Assembly (NCBI RefSeq): GCF_008831285.2
Contig: NC_045144.1
Coordinates: forward strand, 13,691,858-13,755,857
DNA: 64,000 nt
Direction of reading: 5' to 3'
From: Nymphaea colorata
Taxonomy: Eukaryota; Streptophyta; Magnoliopsida; Nymphaeales; Nymphaeaceae
Positions within the stretch are counted from its first letter, which is position 1, and each line of letters starts with the position of its first letter. The translations under genes and the position numbers were made by a program. Below are positions 11,911-24,187 of the stretch, piece after piece. The notes under the pieces were generated by a model. The model did not search any database and was not told the DNA's origin. It was given only the letters and a program-made list of their open reading frames with translations.

Positions 11911-11919
11911 CTATGAGAT

Positions 11920-13673
11920 CTTATATTTCATACATTTTTAGGAGTAGTTGAGCATCGATAATCATTGAAAATTCTTCCTGATATACTGAATGCAGATTCT
12001 AAAGCAACTGTAGATACAAGAATGATTATTGCATGTTGAGCCATCTTTGCTACAATTTTATATTTGTTTCATTTCTCTTCACCAAGATAATATGTTAAAG
12101 TTTGCAGTAGATGCAATTCTTCTATTGGGTCATTCAAATATTTTTCTATATCTGTATGAGCCACTATAGAAAATACAGAGTTGAAGTATGCATTGACCCC
12201 ATATCTATCCATACTTCTATACTCTTCCGTTGCAATAATGGTACTAGTGGATGCATTTTCCCTTTGCATATTGCTTGTATCACTATGATCATATATATTT
12301 TTGTACTTAGCATATAATTCATGAAGGCTGCGGTCTATAAATTCGTATTTTACCATTGCATCTGGTTTATCCAAATCATCAAGCAAATATTTCCAGTATG
12401 ACAACTTGAACCTAGGAGTCAAAACAACTGCAATTGCAAAGAGAATATTGTAGCTCTTAAAGTATTTATCCAATTTTTCTTGCATTTTTTATGTCAATGC
12501 CCTTATATGTTCATTTGATGTTCCACGATGCAAATGTTGGTAAATTGATAAAACTTCTTCAAAAGACAATATTAGATGTTACCTACTTAGTGGTAGAGAA
12601 TAGATTTGTTGCATTGTAAAATACTTTCAAGAACGAATATAAATCAGATGCATGAGACCACTCATCCTTATAAGGCAAACATTAATAATTAGGATCAGAT
12701 GATACCAAATATTGAAAGACATCTTTGAATAACAATGCACCTCTCAATATTATAAATTTAGAGTTCCCATCAAGTAGGAACATCATAGTTTAAACTTTTT
12801 TTCTCATCCAAACTCATTGCCTTTACACATTGCTTGAAAGCATGTAGTTGTTTTGGTGATCCTCTTACATATTTGATACTATCACAAATTGTTGAAATTG
12901 TATCATCCATATCATTCATACCATCTCGACAAATATGAAAGTGTTCATCTCTCAATGTAAATGAAATATTGTTTTTTCTTTCTATGGTCCTTCTCAGTAA
13001 ACTTATTCCTCTATCATTTGTTGAACAGTAATGCACTCTAATAAAATGTCACATATACAACTTGCATTATTTGGTAGAGGCACATGTATAAAATTAAGTA
13101 TATGAGAGTGCAATGCCAATCTATATCAATATATTGGGCTGTCAAGCATAAGTATCCTAATGTCTGTTGAAGGACTACTTAATATCTCATTTTTTTCAGT
13201 CTTGAACATTGACTGAACCTCTTTCATAAGTGTTTTTCTAGAAAATGAAACAAACCTTGACTTGAAAGCTTTTAGAAGATCATTATGATATTCATATTCT
13301 GCAAAACTGAAAGGAAGTGCATGCATTATTGTAGACTTAGCCATACATTTTCTTATAGCCTCCATATCAAATTTATGTAGACATAAAGAAGTGGCACCAA
13401 ATTCACAAATTCCAAACGACAAAGTTTGTCGTTTTCCATCAGTAATTTGTTTTTTGGCACATGTATCTCTATGTCGTTTAAGTGGCTCATACCATTGAAA
13501 CTATGTCCACCTAATCGTTTACCACAATGGTTGCATTTTGCGAACTCTTTTCCCTTAAATTGTACTAATGTGAAGTCATTCCATACTATTGAAGTTCTTG
13601 TTCTCTTGAATTCGACTTCCTTTTCACTTGATGAAAAGGATTCATTTTCCTTGATATTCTTCATTCTCAACAC
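11920..13673 (-). pseudogene. hAT transposase (BED-finger, RICESLEEPER-like), decayed
   Basis: On the minus strand the family order is intact. The BED zinc finger near 13600-13480 has SIVWNDF, CNHCGKRLGG and a late H pair. A helical region with FDMEAIRKCMAK lies near 13390. The SIKYVRGSP ... LNYDVPT segment, before the usual RWNST, is near 12780. An LDKYFKSYNILFAIAVVLTPR stretch is near 12480-12410, and the C-terminal hAT dimerisation motif VSTVALESAFS near 12010-11980. Stops and frame changes separate five open pieces, so no transposase is made. hAT enzymes move elements flanked by 8-bp target duplications. The 3' end of the element is lost in the gap. Confidence 0.88.
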
Positions 13674-16600
13674 TGAAAGACATAACTTACTGTTTGATGA
13701 AATCCAAACAACCTAAACACATGAAATGATTCAACTATTGCTGAAGAAAAGGCTAACAATATTCATATGACATCACGTATATGAAATCATTCAGTAACAA
13801 AAAAGCAATTTAAATTCAGTAACTAAAAAGCTAATCATTGTAGGTGGTGATATACTACTAGCCTAAATTTATATTACTAGTTTTGTACAAGAACTAAAAT
13901 TGCTCCATAAATAAAACTTAGGTACTAACACAACTTGTAGGTTTCAAAACCTAAACTCTCTGGGATAGCTCCTTTTAACTTATTACTTGACAAGTCACTG
14001 CACATCATTGAACAAGACAAAAGTTCACAAAGTAGATTTTTACTTTTCAGTTGATTTATGAAGATCCAAATGCACATATAGAACAATAAGTTTCAGAAAT
14101 AACAGTTTATCACTTTCGCACGATAATTATGTGCATCTCCTAGTCTCCAAATGAAGAATAAAAAATTGTTCCTTCATTCTTATGGGAACATTTGAGGATT
14201 TACACTTGTGCAAGAGAGCAAACTCCTAGGCCCTAAGCTGTGCTACCAGTTAAGTTGTTTGCCACCTACACTCTTAGTCAGAAAAAAGTAATTAAAGAAC
14301 AATATTATTAGGCTTCCCAACAAAAAGATCCATTCAAGACCTTCTCGCCTAAATTTTCACTTCAATATAATCACCTTCTTCTGTATCCCATACCCATGAG
14401 GTGAAAATATCATTGACATGAGAATATCAAGAATATCCACTATTAAGTAGTCTAGTAATAACTGGAACTTGCAAGTGACATAAAGTGTAGTTTATATCTG
14501 TATTCAAATAAATGCATGTTATTTTTCTACCTTTTTTAGGCAGACTCCTACCACACAAGACACATTAAAATCTTGAATTCAGCCACAAACACTTAACTCT
14601 AAAGTTTAATCAACAGGTGGACAAAGCTCTTGCTAGTTATTGTTTCACAACTTAAGAAATATATACACAAGAAGTGTGACATGCATAGAAAGCATGTCCA
14701 AGAAACTGCTGAGAAAATTTTTAATTTGAGACAGAATTGATACTTGCATATAGTCACCTCATTTTAAAGAGGATGGGAAAAACAGTTTTTGTGAGCTTTG
14801 AGACCTTGATCCAACAAAAGTCCAACAGAAGAGAGCAAAAAATGCATCCAATGAGTATCCAATTTGCTCTAGTATACCATTTAGGAAAAAAATAGCTGGA
14901 ATGAATTTCTCTCCAAGAGTATCAAACACATTAAAAGTTATTGGTCAGGACAAAATTCAATCATATGTTTAAAGCACAAACATTTCTAAAAAGAAAAAAC
15001 CACAAGAGGCCAGTTGTTATTTAAGTGAATGGCTTATCATATGCAACTATATTGCTTAAAACCTTTGAGGTTAAGCACTGAAGATTATACTTGCTCACAA
15101 TCAGCAAGGTCACTACTGCTCTCTGAGTCTAAATCCCAAGTCCTTCATATTGCTCTATTCCATAAGCCTGACCGCATAATGTTTCTATAGTGGTAGGCAG
15201 CCCAAGCTGCATTAGAAAATTAATTTATCCTTAAAACTAGTGCAACCATTTACATGCAAAATCTGGCTGAAGATGGAGAAAACGGTGTCCAAATTCTGGA
15301 GAAATCCTATACGGTACAGGGAACAACTGCAACAATGGCAGATTATCTCTGGTTAAAGTTAAGCCTCTTGGCAACTTTCGCCAAATTATCCTAGTAGTTT
15401 ATAAATCCAACCATCAGAATCAATCTTGATTTATGTCTTTTTATGATATACAAGTAGGAATTATAAGTGTTAAAAATGTTCATGTTTATGCCCTTACAAA
15501 GTCCCTAACTACGCATGAGAAACATGATCCAATCTGTTCCCAGGTTCTTGAAAACAGGAGGATGTTATTTCCATCGTTAATTTTATTGCAGAAACAAAAG
15601 GAGATAAATGAAATTGTTGGTATAAATTATGATAACCTCATGTCTCTCTCTCTTTGTGGCAATCATAGCTGTGCATGTCTCTTAATTGACTACAAGCAGG
15701 AACATGAATGTATGATTGGTTATTTACCAAATACTTTCCAATCGAGTTAAATTATTGTAAAACATGAATCTTCATCTCAAGTTTCATATGAGCTGTCGAT
15801 CTTTTTTTACTTCATACACAACAACTATCACAAGTGTATAATGTAGTAAACGTTATCTAAGTAGAGGGAAGGAGGGACAGAGTACAAGAACGCTGAAGCC
15901 CATGACCCCAGCTACAGAGGAAGCAATGGCAGCGCTTGAAAGAGGAAGCTAGCTCAAAGAGTAACTATTCATAAGCATGTCCTACCATAAGACCACATAA
16001 GAATGTGTCTGCGTTGGGATTTAGGACAGCAAACCTAAACTAAGCACATTGTTGTTCTGAGATTATTGAACAAGCAATCCCTACATGAAGAAAAATAATG
16101 CAAGACGACCATGTCCTTATATAAAAGATACACAACACATAAAACGAGGATGATTGTCACTCACGTAGACTAATATATTGGTGCACCCAAATAAAATGCA
16201 GGTTCAGTTCGTCATCCCAGACTTTACCATTGTAAAGTGAGAGACAATGTCCAATCTAGGAGCACAGACAGACCAAAATTTACAAAATTCATGAGATAGT
16301 ATCAGAATCCTGTTAAAATTTTCTTGCAATATATGAAAACATTTCTATATCCCTCACTATTAGCTGGCCTAAATGACAATAGTGTTGGATCGTTCAAAAT
16401 ATTGTAATGTTGTTACAAAATAAGAAGAGAAATAAACAAAGAACAGCATGGTTGAACATACTAGGGGCAGCAGGTATGACGTTTAATGCATTATAAAATG
16501 CACAAAACATGGACACACATTCAAAGTCCAATGGTGGCTACAATTTCTGCAACAAGACCACCACAAAACACAATATGGTGCACCAATCTATGTAATTAGA

Positions 16601-16834
16601 ACACTCAAGCAAGAGTACAGGTATACAATGCATCATGCCCCTGCATCTAAACCAAAGAAGATATGCAATAATAAGAAGTGAAAGATGATTGCACTGAAAA
16701 TTATAGTTCTACTTCGAGACTTTTGGATTGCCAACTAGCAGACATGAGTCTTAGCCACATAGCAAGAAAGCATTATTTTAACGATTGGTAAGACAAATCA
16801 TGGTTAACAACATTGGGTGAAATTAAAAACAGAG
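13674..16834. other. Gene-poor AT-rich stretch
   Basis: No domain was recognised on either strand. A 105-codon open frame at 15433-15750 (plus) has no recognised motif, no clear splice context and ordinary chance length. It is not called as a gene. Confidence 0.5.
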
Positions 16835-17067
16835 GAATCCATAGTGCTGCGTGTACTCGGAGTCTGGCATTAGCACCTTTTGGAAAGCAGAACATATCTT
16901 GCTGGGGATCTCACCAGGCATATGGTTATGGGACATATACAAGATTATCCAGAAGCTTGAGCTGCGATTTTGTTTTGCGATATCTTACATGTGAGGTTGT
17001 TTGCTCCTAGATCCAAGGACACTAAATTGATGCAGTCGAAGAGCTCTTGAGGGATCTGGTCGGTGAG
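16835..17067 (-). pseudogene. EMS1/EXS-like LRR receptor kinase fragment
   Basis: Minus-strand translation gives two adjacent leucine-rich repeat pieces. The first (about 17067-16945) reads LTDQIPQELFDC followed by INLVSLDLGANNLT. After a frame change the second (about 16925-16838) reads LYMSHNHMPGEIPSKICSAF, then a PDSEYTQHYG tail. The non-repeat insert after the IPSK turn, ending in PD-x-x-x-x-QH-x-G, is a hallmark of the EMS1/EXS/MSP1 group of LRR receptor kinases (from family knowledge). Only about 75 codons remain, with a stop and a shift, and no kinase was found nearby. It is a relic or a captured fragment. Confidence 0.7.
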
Positions 17068-17162
17068 CCTGAGTCAGGCTGCATATTGGGTACCGGTTGG
17101 GCACCCGTCCCGATGCTAGGCTTTTTCTAATCTTAACAAATATATCATTGATTAATGAAGTC

Positions 17163-17215
17163 ACAGAGAGAGAGACAGAGAGAGAGAAAGAGAGAGAGAG
17201 AGGGAGAAACAGAGA
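17163..17215. repeat. GA-rich microsatellite
   Basis: Purine array of GA/GAGA units with a few interruptions. Confidence 0.9.
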
Positions 17216-17446
17216 GATTTAAAAGGTACTATTGGGTACATTCTTTTACAACTAAAATGGGTTAAAAGCAATCCCATTACATAAAGGTAACTTCATATGG
17301 CATGCGTTCAATGCAAATCATACACCTGCATTACATTAATTATCCCGTAATGAGGAAGTTGGCGACAGCGTGGAGCCATTAATTCTGGTCCTATGAGACT
17401 ATTCTCAATTTAACGACAGCCCCTTCTTCTCATGACTTGCAAGTAG

Positions 17447-17560
17447 GGCTGTACAAGAAGCCAAGCCAACTCGGGCTCGACTCGAACTCGCTCGTAAAAA
17501 CTCAGCTCATGCTCAGCTCATTTATAAACAAGTCAAGTTCGAGTTTCAGGTACTCTACAT
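17447..17560. mobile_element. Orphan hAT-type element end
   Basis: Begins TAGGGCTGTACAAGAAGCC and continues with GGGCTCGACTCGAACTCGCTCG, a CTCG-rich subterminal pattern typical of plant hAT termini. No matching inverted end or 8-bp target duplication was found within the next kilobases, so only one end is supported. Confidence 0.5.
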
Positions 17561-18767
17561 AATATTCCAACAAGGTGAAAGTTATACACTTTTTTGTCTA
17601 GTTTTGACGAGGAGGGTAAAGGGGCAGCCAACCTTGTGCAAGTTTGACAATTGAACGGTATTTCTTGGGGGCCAAAACTAAAATTGATTGATTAGATGTT
17701 GCTATCCAAAATCTACTGATGACATTCTTAATTTATAAGTTTCTAATTTGTTAAGAGCAAAAATAATTCAGAATGTAATTTTTTTATATATGTTATTTCC
17801 TGTGATTTTAGTTATTCAACATATAAATTCATATACATTGTTTTGATAATATATATTGGTTTTTTTATTTGTTTGCTACCTTCATTTGTGTAGAAAACAA
17901 GAAAATTCTTAAAAGTATATGATATTAGATTGATCTATCTTCCATATTGCTTAACGAAGTATTGCATCGCTTTGGGATGTGGGTGTCATTGCAGCCAATG
18001 GATTGAATACCCATTATCCTAGTTGGGAACATTGTATCTACTTTTCTTTATTTTTTTCGTCCCTTTTATCACGTATCCATGGTATCTGCAAAGTTCTCGT
18101 TTATTTACTAGGTCGTTAGATACTACATGTAAATTGTCATTAGGAGCTTGGTCTACCATCATGTTTTGTTTTATTTAGTATTTTGGAACTGTTTTTCTAC
18201 TCTTATGTACTAAGCTAGGCTGTCCTAAGGGTCTGCTATGGTTGTCATTTTTTAAAAATCACCTGGCTTATATGGTTTTACACACTACTTCGTCATGGGT
18301 GCACATGGTTGTGCACCAGGCGGGGCTGGATTCTCAGAGGCCCGATGGGCATGGCTGAGTCATGGTTGGGCACATTACCCTGCTCGTTACTAATTGGGTC
18401 AGTTTAGCACAATGCTTATCAAACACTTAGCCCAAAATATTGCCTGGTACATGTCTTGATAAGGGCTTCTTAAATTGTTGCAGTTTAGAAGAGCACGTAG
18501 GAAAAGTTAAGGGAAGTGCCTTTTTATAGTACATTCTTTCACCCTTCTCAAAAAAGAGTAGGGGACTTTGATTCTTCTATGTTTTTCTTTATCACTTCTC
18601 CCTAGGCACCTTATGGCTTGTGCCTTGTACAAAATGTAGTTTTGTTTAGTCTTGTATTGAAAATATCTTAGGAAAGCCATCCACAAGACACTAGTAAAAT
18701 GGGGTATGGGCATCGCAAACAAGTGAACATTCTCAAAAAAAAAAAATATAAGAAAAGAAAAATATTT
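17561..18767. other. No gene recognised
   Basis: AT-rich to about 18240, then a more GC-rich piece with GTGCACC and GGGCATGG words. No open frame with a recognisable domain. Confidence 0.45.
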
Positions 18768-18991
18768 CTTGCCAGGCGGGCTATACCTGGCGAATCTCAG
18801 GTGGCACCTGGACCTAGCACATTAACTTGCCAGGCTGGGCTATACCTGGCAAATCTCGGGTGCCACCTGGACCTAGCATATTAACTTGCCAGGCTGGGCT
18901 ATACCTGGCGAATCTCGGGTGGCATCCAGACCTAGCACGTTTACTTGGCAGGCCAGGCTATACCTGGTGAATCTCTGCTCGCCATGTAAAC
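18768..18991. repeat. Minisatellite, four units of 58-59 bp
   Basis: Units start at 18768, 18826, 18885 and 18944 with CTTGCCAGGC or a close variant. The first three are similar along their length and the fourth is degenerate. Within each unit GCCAGG and CCTGGC face each other about 9 bases apart, so every unit can form a small hairpin. An adenine run lies just before the array. Confidence 0.9.
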
Positions 18992-19029
18992 TTCCATGCC
19001 TGGCATTGCTCGATGCCCAGCCCTATGGG

Positions 19030-20855
19030 TGCATATGAAGAGAAGCGGTGAAGACACCAAAATGGTTTCCAACATGTTTTCCAACTTTACTTTTAGACAC
19101 TCTTAGAATCTACATTTATGTCATTAACCATAGTCTAGGCTTTGCTTGTTAGACCTAGCCACACCCTTACCCTTTATGCAGCCATCTCAAAACCGTAGTA
19201 AATAATTACAAATTTTGCCCGTCTATACCCTTACTGTACAATGACATACTTTTTGCTATTAAGGAGTTATTCGACTTTAGTAAGCAAGATTCACAGCGCC
19301 AATGGTGGGAGCCTCTTCATTGAGCATGCCTAGTCCCATCACATGCCCTCAGATAGACTCTCCTAAGGCTTGTGGTGCATTTTGAGTAATTCTCAATATG
19401 GCCCTTGGCCGAGGTCTTGAACTACAACATTGCTACTTGTGCGCATTAAAGTGATCATTCTTCTCTAGGCAAGTTTTGAGGCTTGGCCACCTATTTAGGC
19501 CTTTTATTCTGGTGCACCTATTCCATATGTGTCACCCTAGTACCCCTCTATCATAATCCTGCATGCGTTCAGTCAAAATTTCCCTTTCTTCCTTGGCAAA
19601 TTTCCTAACCTATAGGATCACCATGAGGCCTTGGACCTTACTAAATTTAATCTTCGTCCAGTTGGACAACAGTCATCACCAGGCAATTTGTCTGGGCTTC
19701 TTCATGAATGATGCTTATCCCGACATGCCACTTTCATATTCCTCTCTTGAAAACTAGAGTGTTCTCGGCCTAATTGCTAGTTTTACCCATATCTTTCCAT
19801 CAAAACCACAAGTTCTTCAGTACTTTTAAACTTTTATTTGAACAATTTTAATCAAGTCTGTAAGTACTTTCTGCTCAGAATGAGCCCATAATCATCAATG
19901 TCGCATTACTGAGACATTTCCAAATGCAGCAATCTCTTCATGATCTCCCCATTAATGTTTTACTTCTGAAATCTAGTAGGTACCTATCCAAATTTCTAGT
20001 TTTGCCTTGGTAGATCTCCAAAGCAGTGAAATTGTCATTAAACCATAAGAAATAATGGCTTCATAAAAAGCCCATAGTATAAAACTTAGAAAATATTAAA
20101 GATTTCGCAAAAGTATTTTTCCTAAACGAGCAAATCACTTGCATCTATGTCATGGCTTCTAGAACCCAGTGCATGCCTAGAAGCAGCCACCCTTGACCCC
20201 AAACATGGCACAACATCAGACTGGCCACATTTCCTCGAAACGGTTTGTCAATCCACCTTTCTAGCAGTCATTCTTACAAAATTTTACTAAAGCAAATAAA
20301 AGAAAAACTCCAAAATTCTCATTGGCCTACCCCTAAACCTCTTGTTCTGGTTGCTTAGGTTCGGACCTCTTTATGAATGGGCCAACTCTACACCTCTTCA
20401 CCTCATTGGTCAAGCACACCTCTCACCACTATAAAATTATGACCCCTCAAGGTTGGACATTCTACCCCATCATATTCTCATACATATGATTCTACATTGT
20501 TTACATGTAAAATTTTTATCACAAAATTTTACACGCAATCTGCAACAAATGAGATATCATTGTCTATACTTGCCTCCATTCTTTGTCTGGGGTTCCTAAG
20601 ATGGGACCTAACATGTTGGTATGAGGTTCGACTGTTCTTAGCACTTTTACCAGGGGTAATCAAACCAAGGACTAGACTAAAATGTTTTATTTTTTCAACT
20701 CTAAATGTTGTCCAAAACCTTGAAAGCATACATTCCATGAATTTGAAATCATGCATGTTCCAAAAATCTAATTAGATTTCAGAAAGAGGCTGATGACTAA
20801 TAAGAAACTATAATGAAGTTTATTCATGTCTGGATCATCAGAGATCAATGCAAAT
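19030..20855. other. No gene recognised
   Basis: No domain-bearing frame was seen on either strand. Short open frames at 19563 and 20497 show no family motif. Confidence 0.45.
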
Positions 20856-20859
20856 CGAT

Positions 20860-21450
20860 GATCCTAGATCTAAAATGATGCATGCAAAACTAGGTCATGT
20901 AGACCTGAAGTCTAGTCACTGCCAGCACTGGGGTATAGAACATGGACAAGGTAGATCTAAATCTAAATCCAAGAATTGAGATCAGGATATGAGGGATTCT
21001 TGTTCTAAATTTGAAATAAAGATGTCATAAAGATCATATCATGTTATGGAAATTTAGGATCGAAAATCCAAGATTTGAAATCATCGTTCAAAATCCATAG
21101 TCTAAGATTTGAGATCCAAAATCTGACATACAAAATCCATAATCTAATTCTTGAGAACCAAAAGCTAGTATCTAAAATCTGAAATTTAAGATCTAAGACC
21201 AAGGATGCTAGTTCTATAATCCAAAATCAATAATATAAGGTTCAAGATCTAAAAATCCATGATCCCATGTTTAAAGTCTAAGATCTGAAATCCAATACTT
21301 GATATCTAACATACAAGATCCCTAATTTGAGATCCATGATCGGATTTCTGAAATCCAACAACGTGTTTCTTGAGATCCAAATCCAAACTTATTGCTCAAA
21401 ATCAAATCAAGATTGATTAAAATTCAAGATCCAAAAAACGAAGATCTATT
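20860..21450. repeat. Cryptic AGATCCAAA-type repeat tract
   Basis: About 600 bp is built from variants of a short word such as AGATCCAAAATC, AAGATCTGAAATCC or CAAGATTTGAGATCC. They recur every 15-25 bases without a fixed period. Similar but shorter tracts occur at 24480-24600 and 36700-36910. The composition suggests a slippage-derived tract in the untranslated part of a long retroelement. Confidence 0.75.
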
Positions 21451-22210
21451 TGATAAAGATACCCTGGTCAGCATTAATGTAAATATCAGATTTAAAATGA
21501 TAGTGGACATCAAATGGTTAAAGTGAGAGATATACCAAGAGAGAAAAATGGATTGACTTGAAATCTCTAAAATGGTGAAGATGACAACAGACTCATACCA
21601 AGATCACGACATTGCTACAGATTTGGTAGGCTAATCATCTTGCACTAAGTCTTCTACCTTGACCAATTACGAAAGCATTGTTAGATTAATTCCAATGTTG
21701 TGTTTTTTTTTTTTTTTCTAGAGACAAGAGAGAAAAAGAAGGAAAAAATTCTCCATCCAAGGGATGGAGCATCAGTTTTGCCTCATCTTGGATTCTTCAC
21801 AACGATTGTTTTGAGTTGCTGTAACCATGTAATCTAATGTTTAATCTCTAGAACTGGCGTCTCCTGGGTGGTTGGTTAATGTGTTTCACGAGTAAGAAAG
21901 CAAGACCTTGGTTACAGATGGGTTCTTTGAAAAATAAGTACAAAAAGCATGAGTCTAATGTTTCTTTTCACTTCACAAGGATGTCACATTGTGATGTGAG
22001 ACACATGGTTTGGGTCTGTTATAAGAGGCTTGGCTTACTTGTGGTGAGACTTTAACAGCCAGTCTAGCATCCTCATCCAAGGAAACTGCACCTTAAACCA
22101 GGTATTGCATAATAAATTATATCAAAGAATGTTGTTTGTCATTGTTTCCCTATTGTTCGTGCCTCGTCCTGCGAGAGGGGGGAAGTCGCATGAAGTAGCA
22201 AAATATGAGT

Positions 22211-22475
22211 GTTCGCATCCCCAAAACTTTTAGTATTTGGTATTGGAGTGCTCCAAAAAAAAGAGGTTTTGTTTTGAAATAGGAAAGAAATGGACTCTCC
22301 AGTCGGTATAAGGATCGACCGTTCCAGATGCCTTTAATAGGAGTAATTAATCTAAGGGCTATGTTTATTCGATCCTCATACAGACGGGCAAGTCCCTTCT
22401 TTCTTATTTTAAAACAAAACCTCATTTTTTTGGAGCACTTCAAAACCAAATATGAAAAATTTTGGGGATGTGAAC
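22211..22475. repeat. Foldback: inverted repeat of about 107 bp with a 50-bp loop
   Basis: The left arm 22211-22318 pairs with the right arm 22369-22475. Matched landmarks are GCATCCCCAAAA against TTTTGGGGATG, GGAGTGCTCCAAAAAA against its complement, GAGGTTTTGTTTT against AAAACAAAACCTC, and AGGATCGA against TCGATCCT. Identity is roughly 75-80 percent by eye. The right-arm sequence recurs alone at 27345-27415 without a foldback. Confidence 0.85.
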
Positions 22476-23419
22476 AGATGGCGACCGTGATGGGACCCAT
22501 AGCCTTATAATTGATGCATTTTAACTAACTCAAACATCTCATATGTTATCAATGATAAAGCATGTCCCCTATTTTGGCCTTGAACCCATTGGCATTTCAT
22601 TGCATTGCTTAGTGATTGTGTTTGCTTTCTTGCATATAAGACTAATTGAGGAGGATCAATCATGTTCACTTAGATCTAGTATTAAATACAACCCTCCTCA
22701 ATTTAAGAGTTGTTTAAAAACAATGTTTGCTCTTTTATTTATTTTAATCATCATCTTAGGCAACATTTCATTAGAGACAACTCATTTTACATGATCTTTC
22801 ATACTTCAAAATTTCTCATAGCTATTTGTCCCGATCATCATGTTGTCTGGCATGGTCTTTGGCGGTAGCACATGACTAAGCTTTACAACTAGACCACACC
22901 TTGGACGGGAAAGCCCCCTCATTAGTACCATGAGTGGTAATTTATGGTATATCAACGAGTGATCAAGAAGAAGTTGTTGAACCCTACCCTTAGTTGCCTA
23001 AGAAAGAATCTATGCTCGTACTTAGCCATTTGGCTAAGGTATATAAGCATAACTTGACATTAGATTATCGTGACACAAAATTGTCTCAATTAGGTTCCTA
23101 TACCCAATTTTCTACAAAAAAAAATATTTCATGGTAGATTGTGATGTGCATAAAACCTTATGTGACGATTTACAACCTCATTTCATACCTCTACTTCATG
23201 TTGTCTTGGTCAATCTAGTCAATCTTTTCACTAATTCAATCTCTATCTTTTAGAGTCATCATTCAAGATGTATTCTTTCCAACGTGGTGTCACCTTCCCT
23301 TATGATCAATCCTCTTTGGGGAAAGTCCTGAACGGTCCACCTACATATCTCTTGAGTATAAACTTTTGGCTCCCGAATGGTATCAGTCTTTGCATCCCAC
23401 ATTCTCTTGAATGTTTCCT

Positions 23420-24094
23420 TCATACTTTGAAGAATGTGGGCTAGAGACAGTGGTAGTCAGAGGAATACAAACAATGGATGGAAATTTGGTGCATGCAATT
23501 CCGATGGATGGAACCCATGGACCTCCTCCTTTTAGTTTCAATAAAGAGAAATGCCAATATTATTAGATGAATTTGCCGAAATACTAGACCTCCCCACCCC
23601 GACTTGTAACCCAAATGAACCATTAGAGAAACAATTACTGATGAACCCGACTAAAGTTAATGCAAATGATCTTATTGCCCATTTTACTGGATGAAAAACT
23701 TGGCCTCTAGTACAAAACCACGAGGACCAAAGCATCAACCTGAAAAAGTTATATGAAGAATTTGGAACCTATGTTGAACATTTTACTTTACCTCAAAAAG
23801 TCATAAGAAGAATCAAACATTGTATGATGCTTTGCACAGTAGGTGTGACCATTTTCACTGATGGAAGTGACCTTCTAGATGTTCATATTGCCCAACGTTT
23901 TTGGACATGGGGACATAGTGGTACCCAATACTTGTCAGTAGCAATGATAGCCTTGGTTTTCTTTATCGAGGGCTCACCCGCTTCACCATTGGAGATACTG
24001 ACTTCATAGAAGGATGCACATATGCTTTGCAATTGTCGTTCCTCAAGCACGTGGACCCCAAGCTAGTCTATTCAAAAACACTGATGGAGCATTG
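23420..24094 (+). pseudogene. Plant mobile domain (PMD / DUF7745-like) remnant
   Basis: A decayed frame shows the order expected of plant mobile domain proteins. A WNPWTSSF stretch (about 23506-23530) corresponds to the family's W-P-T-x-T-F motif. EMPILLDEFAEILDLP follows (about 23549-23596), like its E-M-x-x-T-L-E-D-V-x-x-L-L-x-L-P. Then come an FTDGSDLLDVHIAQRF stretch (about 23850-23900) and a WGHS...LSVAMIALV segment. After a one-base shift near 23958, RGLTRF and FIEGCTYALQLSFLKHV complete it (to about 24050). Three stops and one shift kill the frame. PMDs occur in host proteins and in Mutator and Ty3/Gypsy elements. The setting here favours a retroelement-borne copy. Confidence 0.62.
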
Positions 24095-24187
24095 ACAAAC
24101 TTAGAACAATACCACTGTTTGATTTAGCAGTTAGATGGAGATGAAATTATTTGGGACTATTGTGATCGTCGTCACGGTCCACGCAAG

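Noticed and set aside
15433-15750. 105-codon open frame, plus strand
   Set aside because: No domain, signal, splice or composition support, and the length is compatible with chance in AT-rich DNA.
17163-18991. Possibility of a CRISPR-like array at the 59-bp repeat
   Set aside because: The units are contiguous without unique spacers and the DNA is plant nuclear. It is a minisatellite.
18990-19022. CCCAGCCCTA near 19016 as the partner end of the hAT terminus at 17447
   Set aside because: Subterminal sequences do not match in inverse, and no 8-bp duplication pairs the two positions.
22150-22500. 116-codon minus-strand open frame
   Set aside because: It spans both arms of the foldback and its halves are translations of the inverted module. 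No protein family is recognisable.
23824-24009. Idea that this frame is a movement-protein-like viral relic
   Set aside because: The order of neighbouring motifs fits a plant mobile domain much better, and the resemblance to viral movement proteins was superficial.
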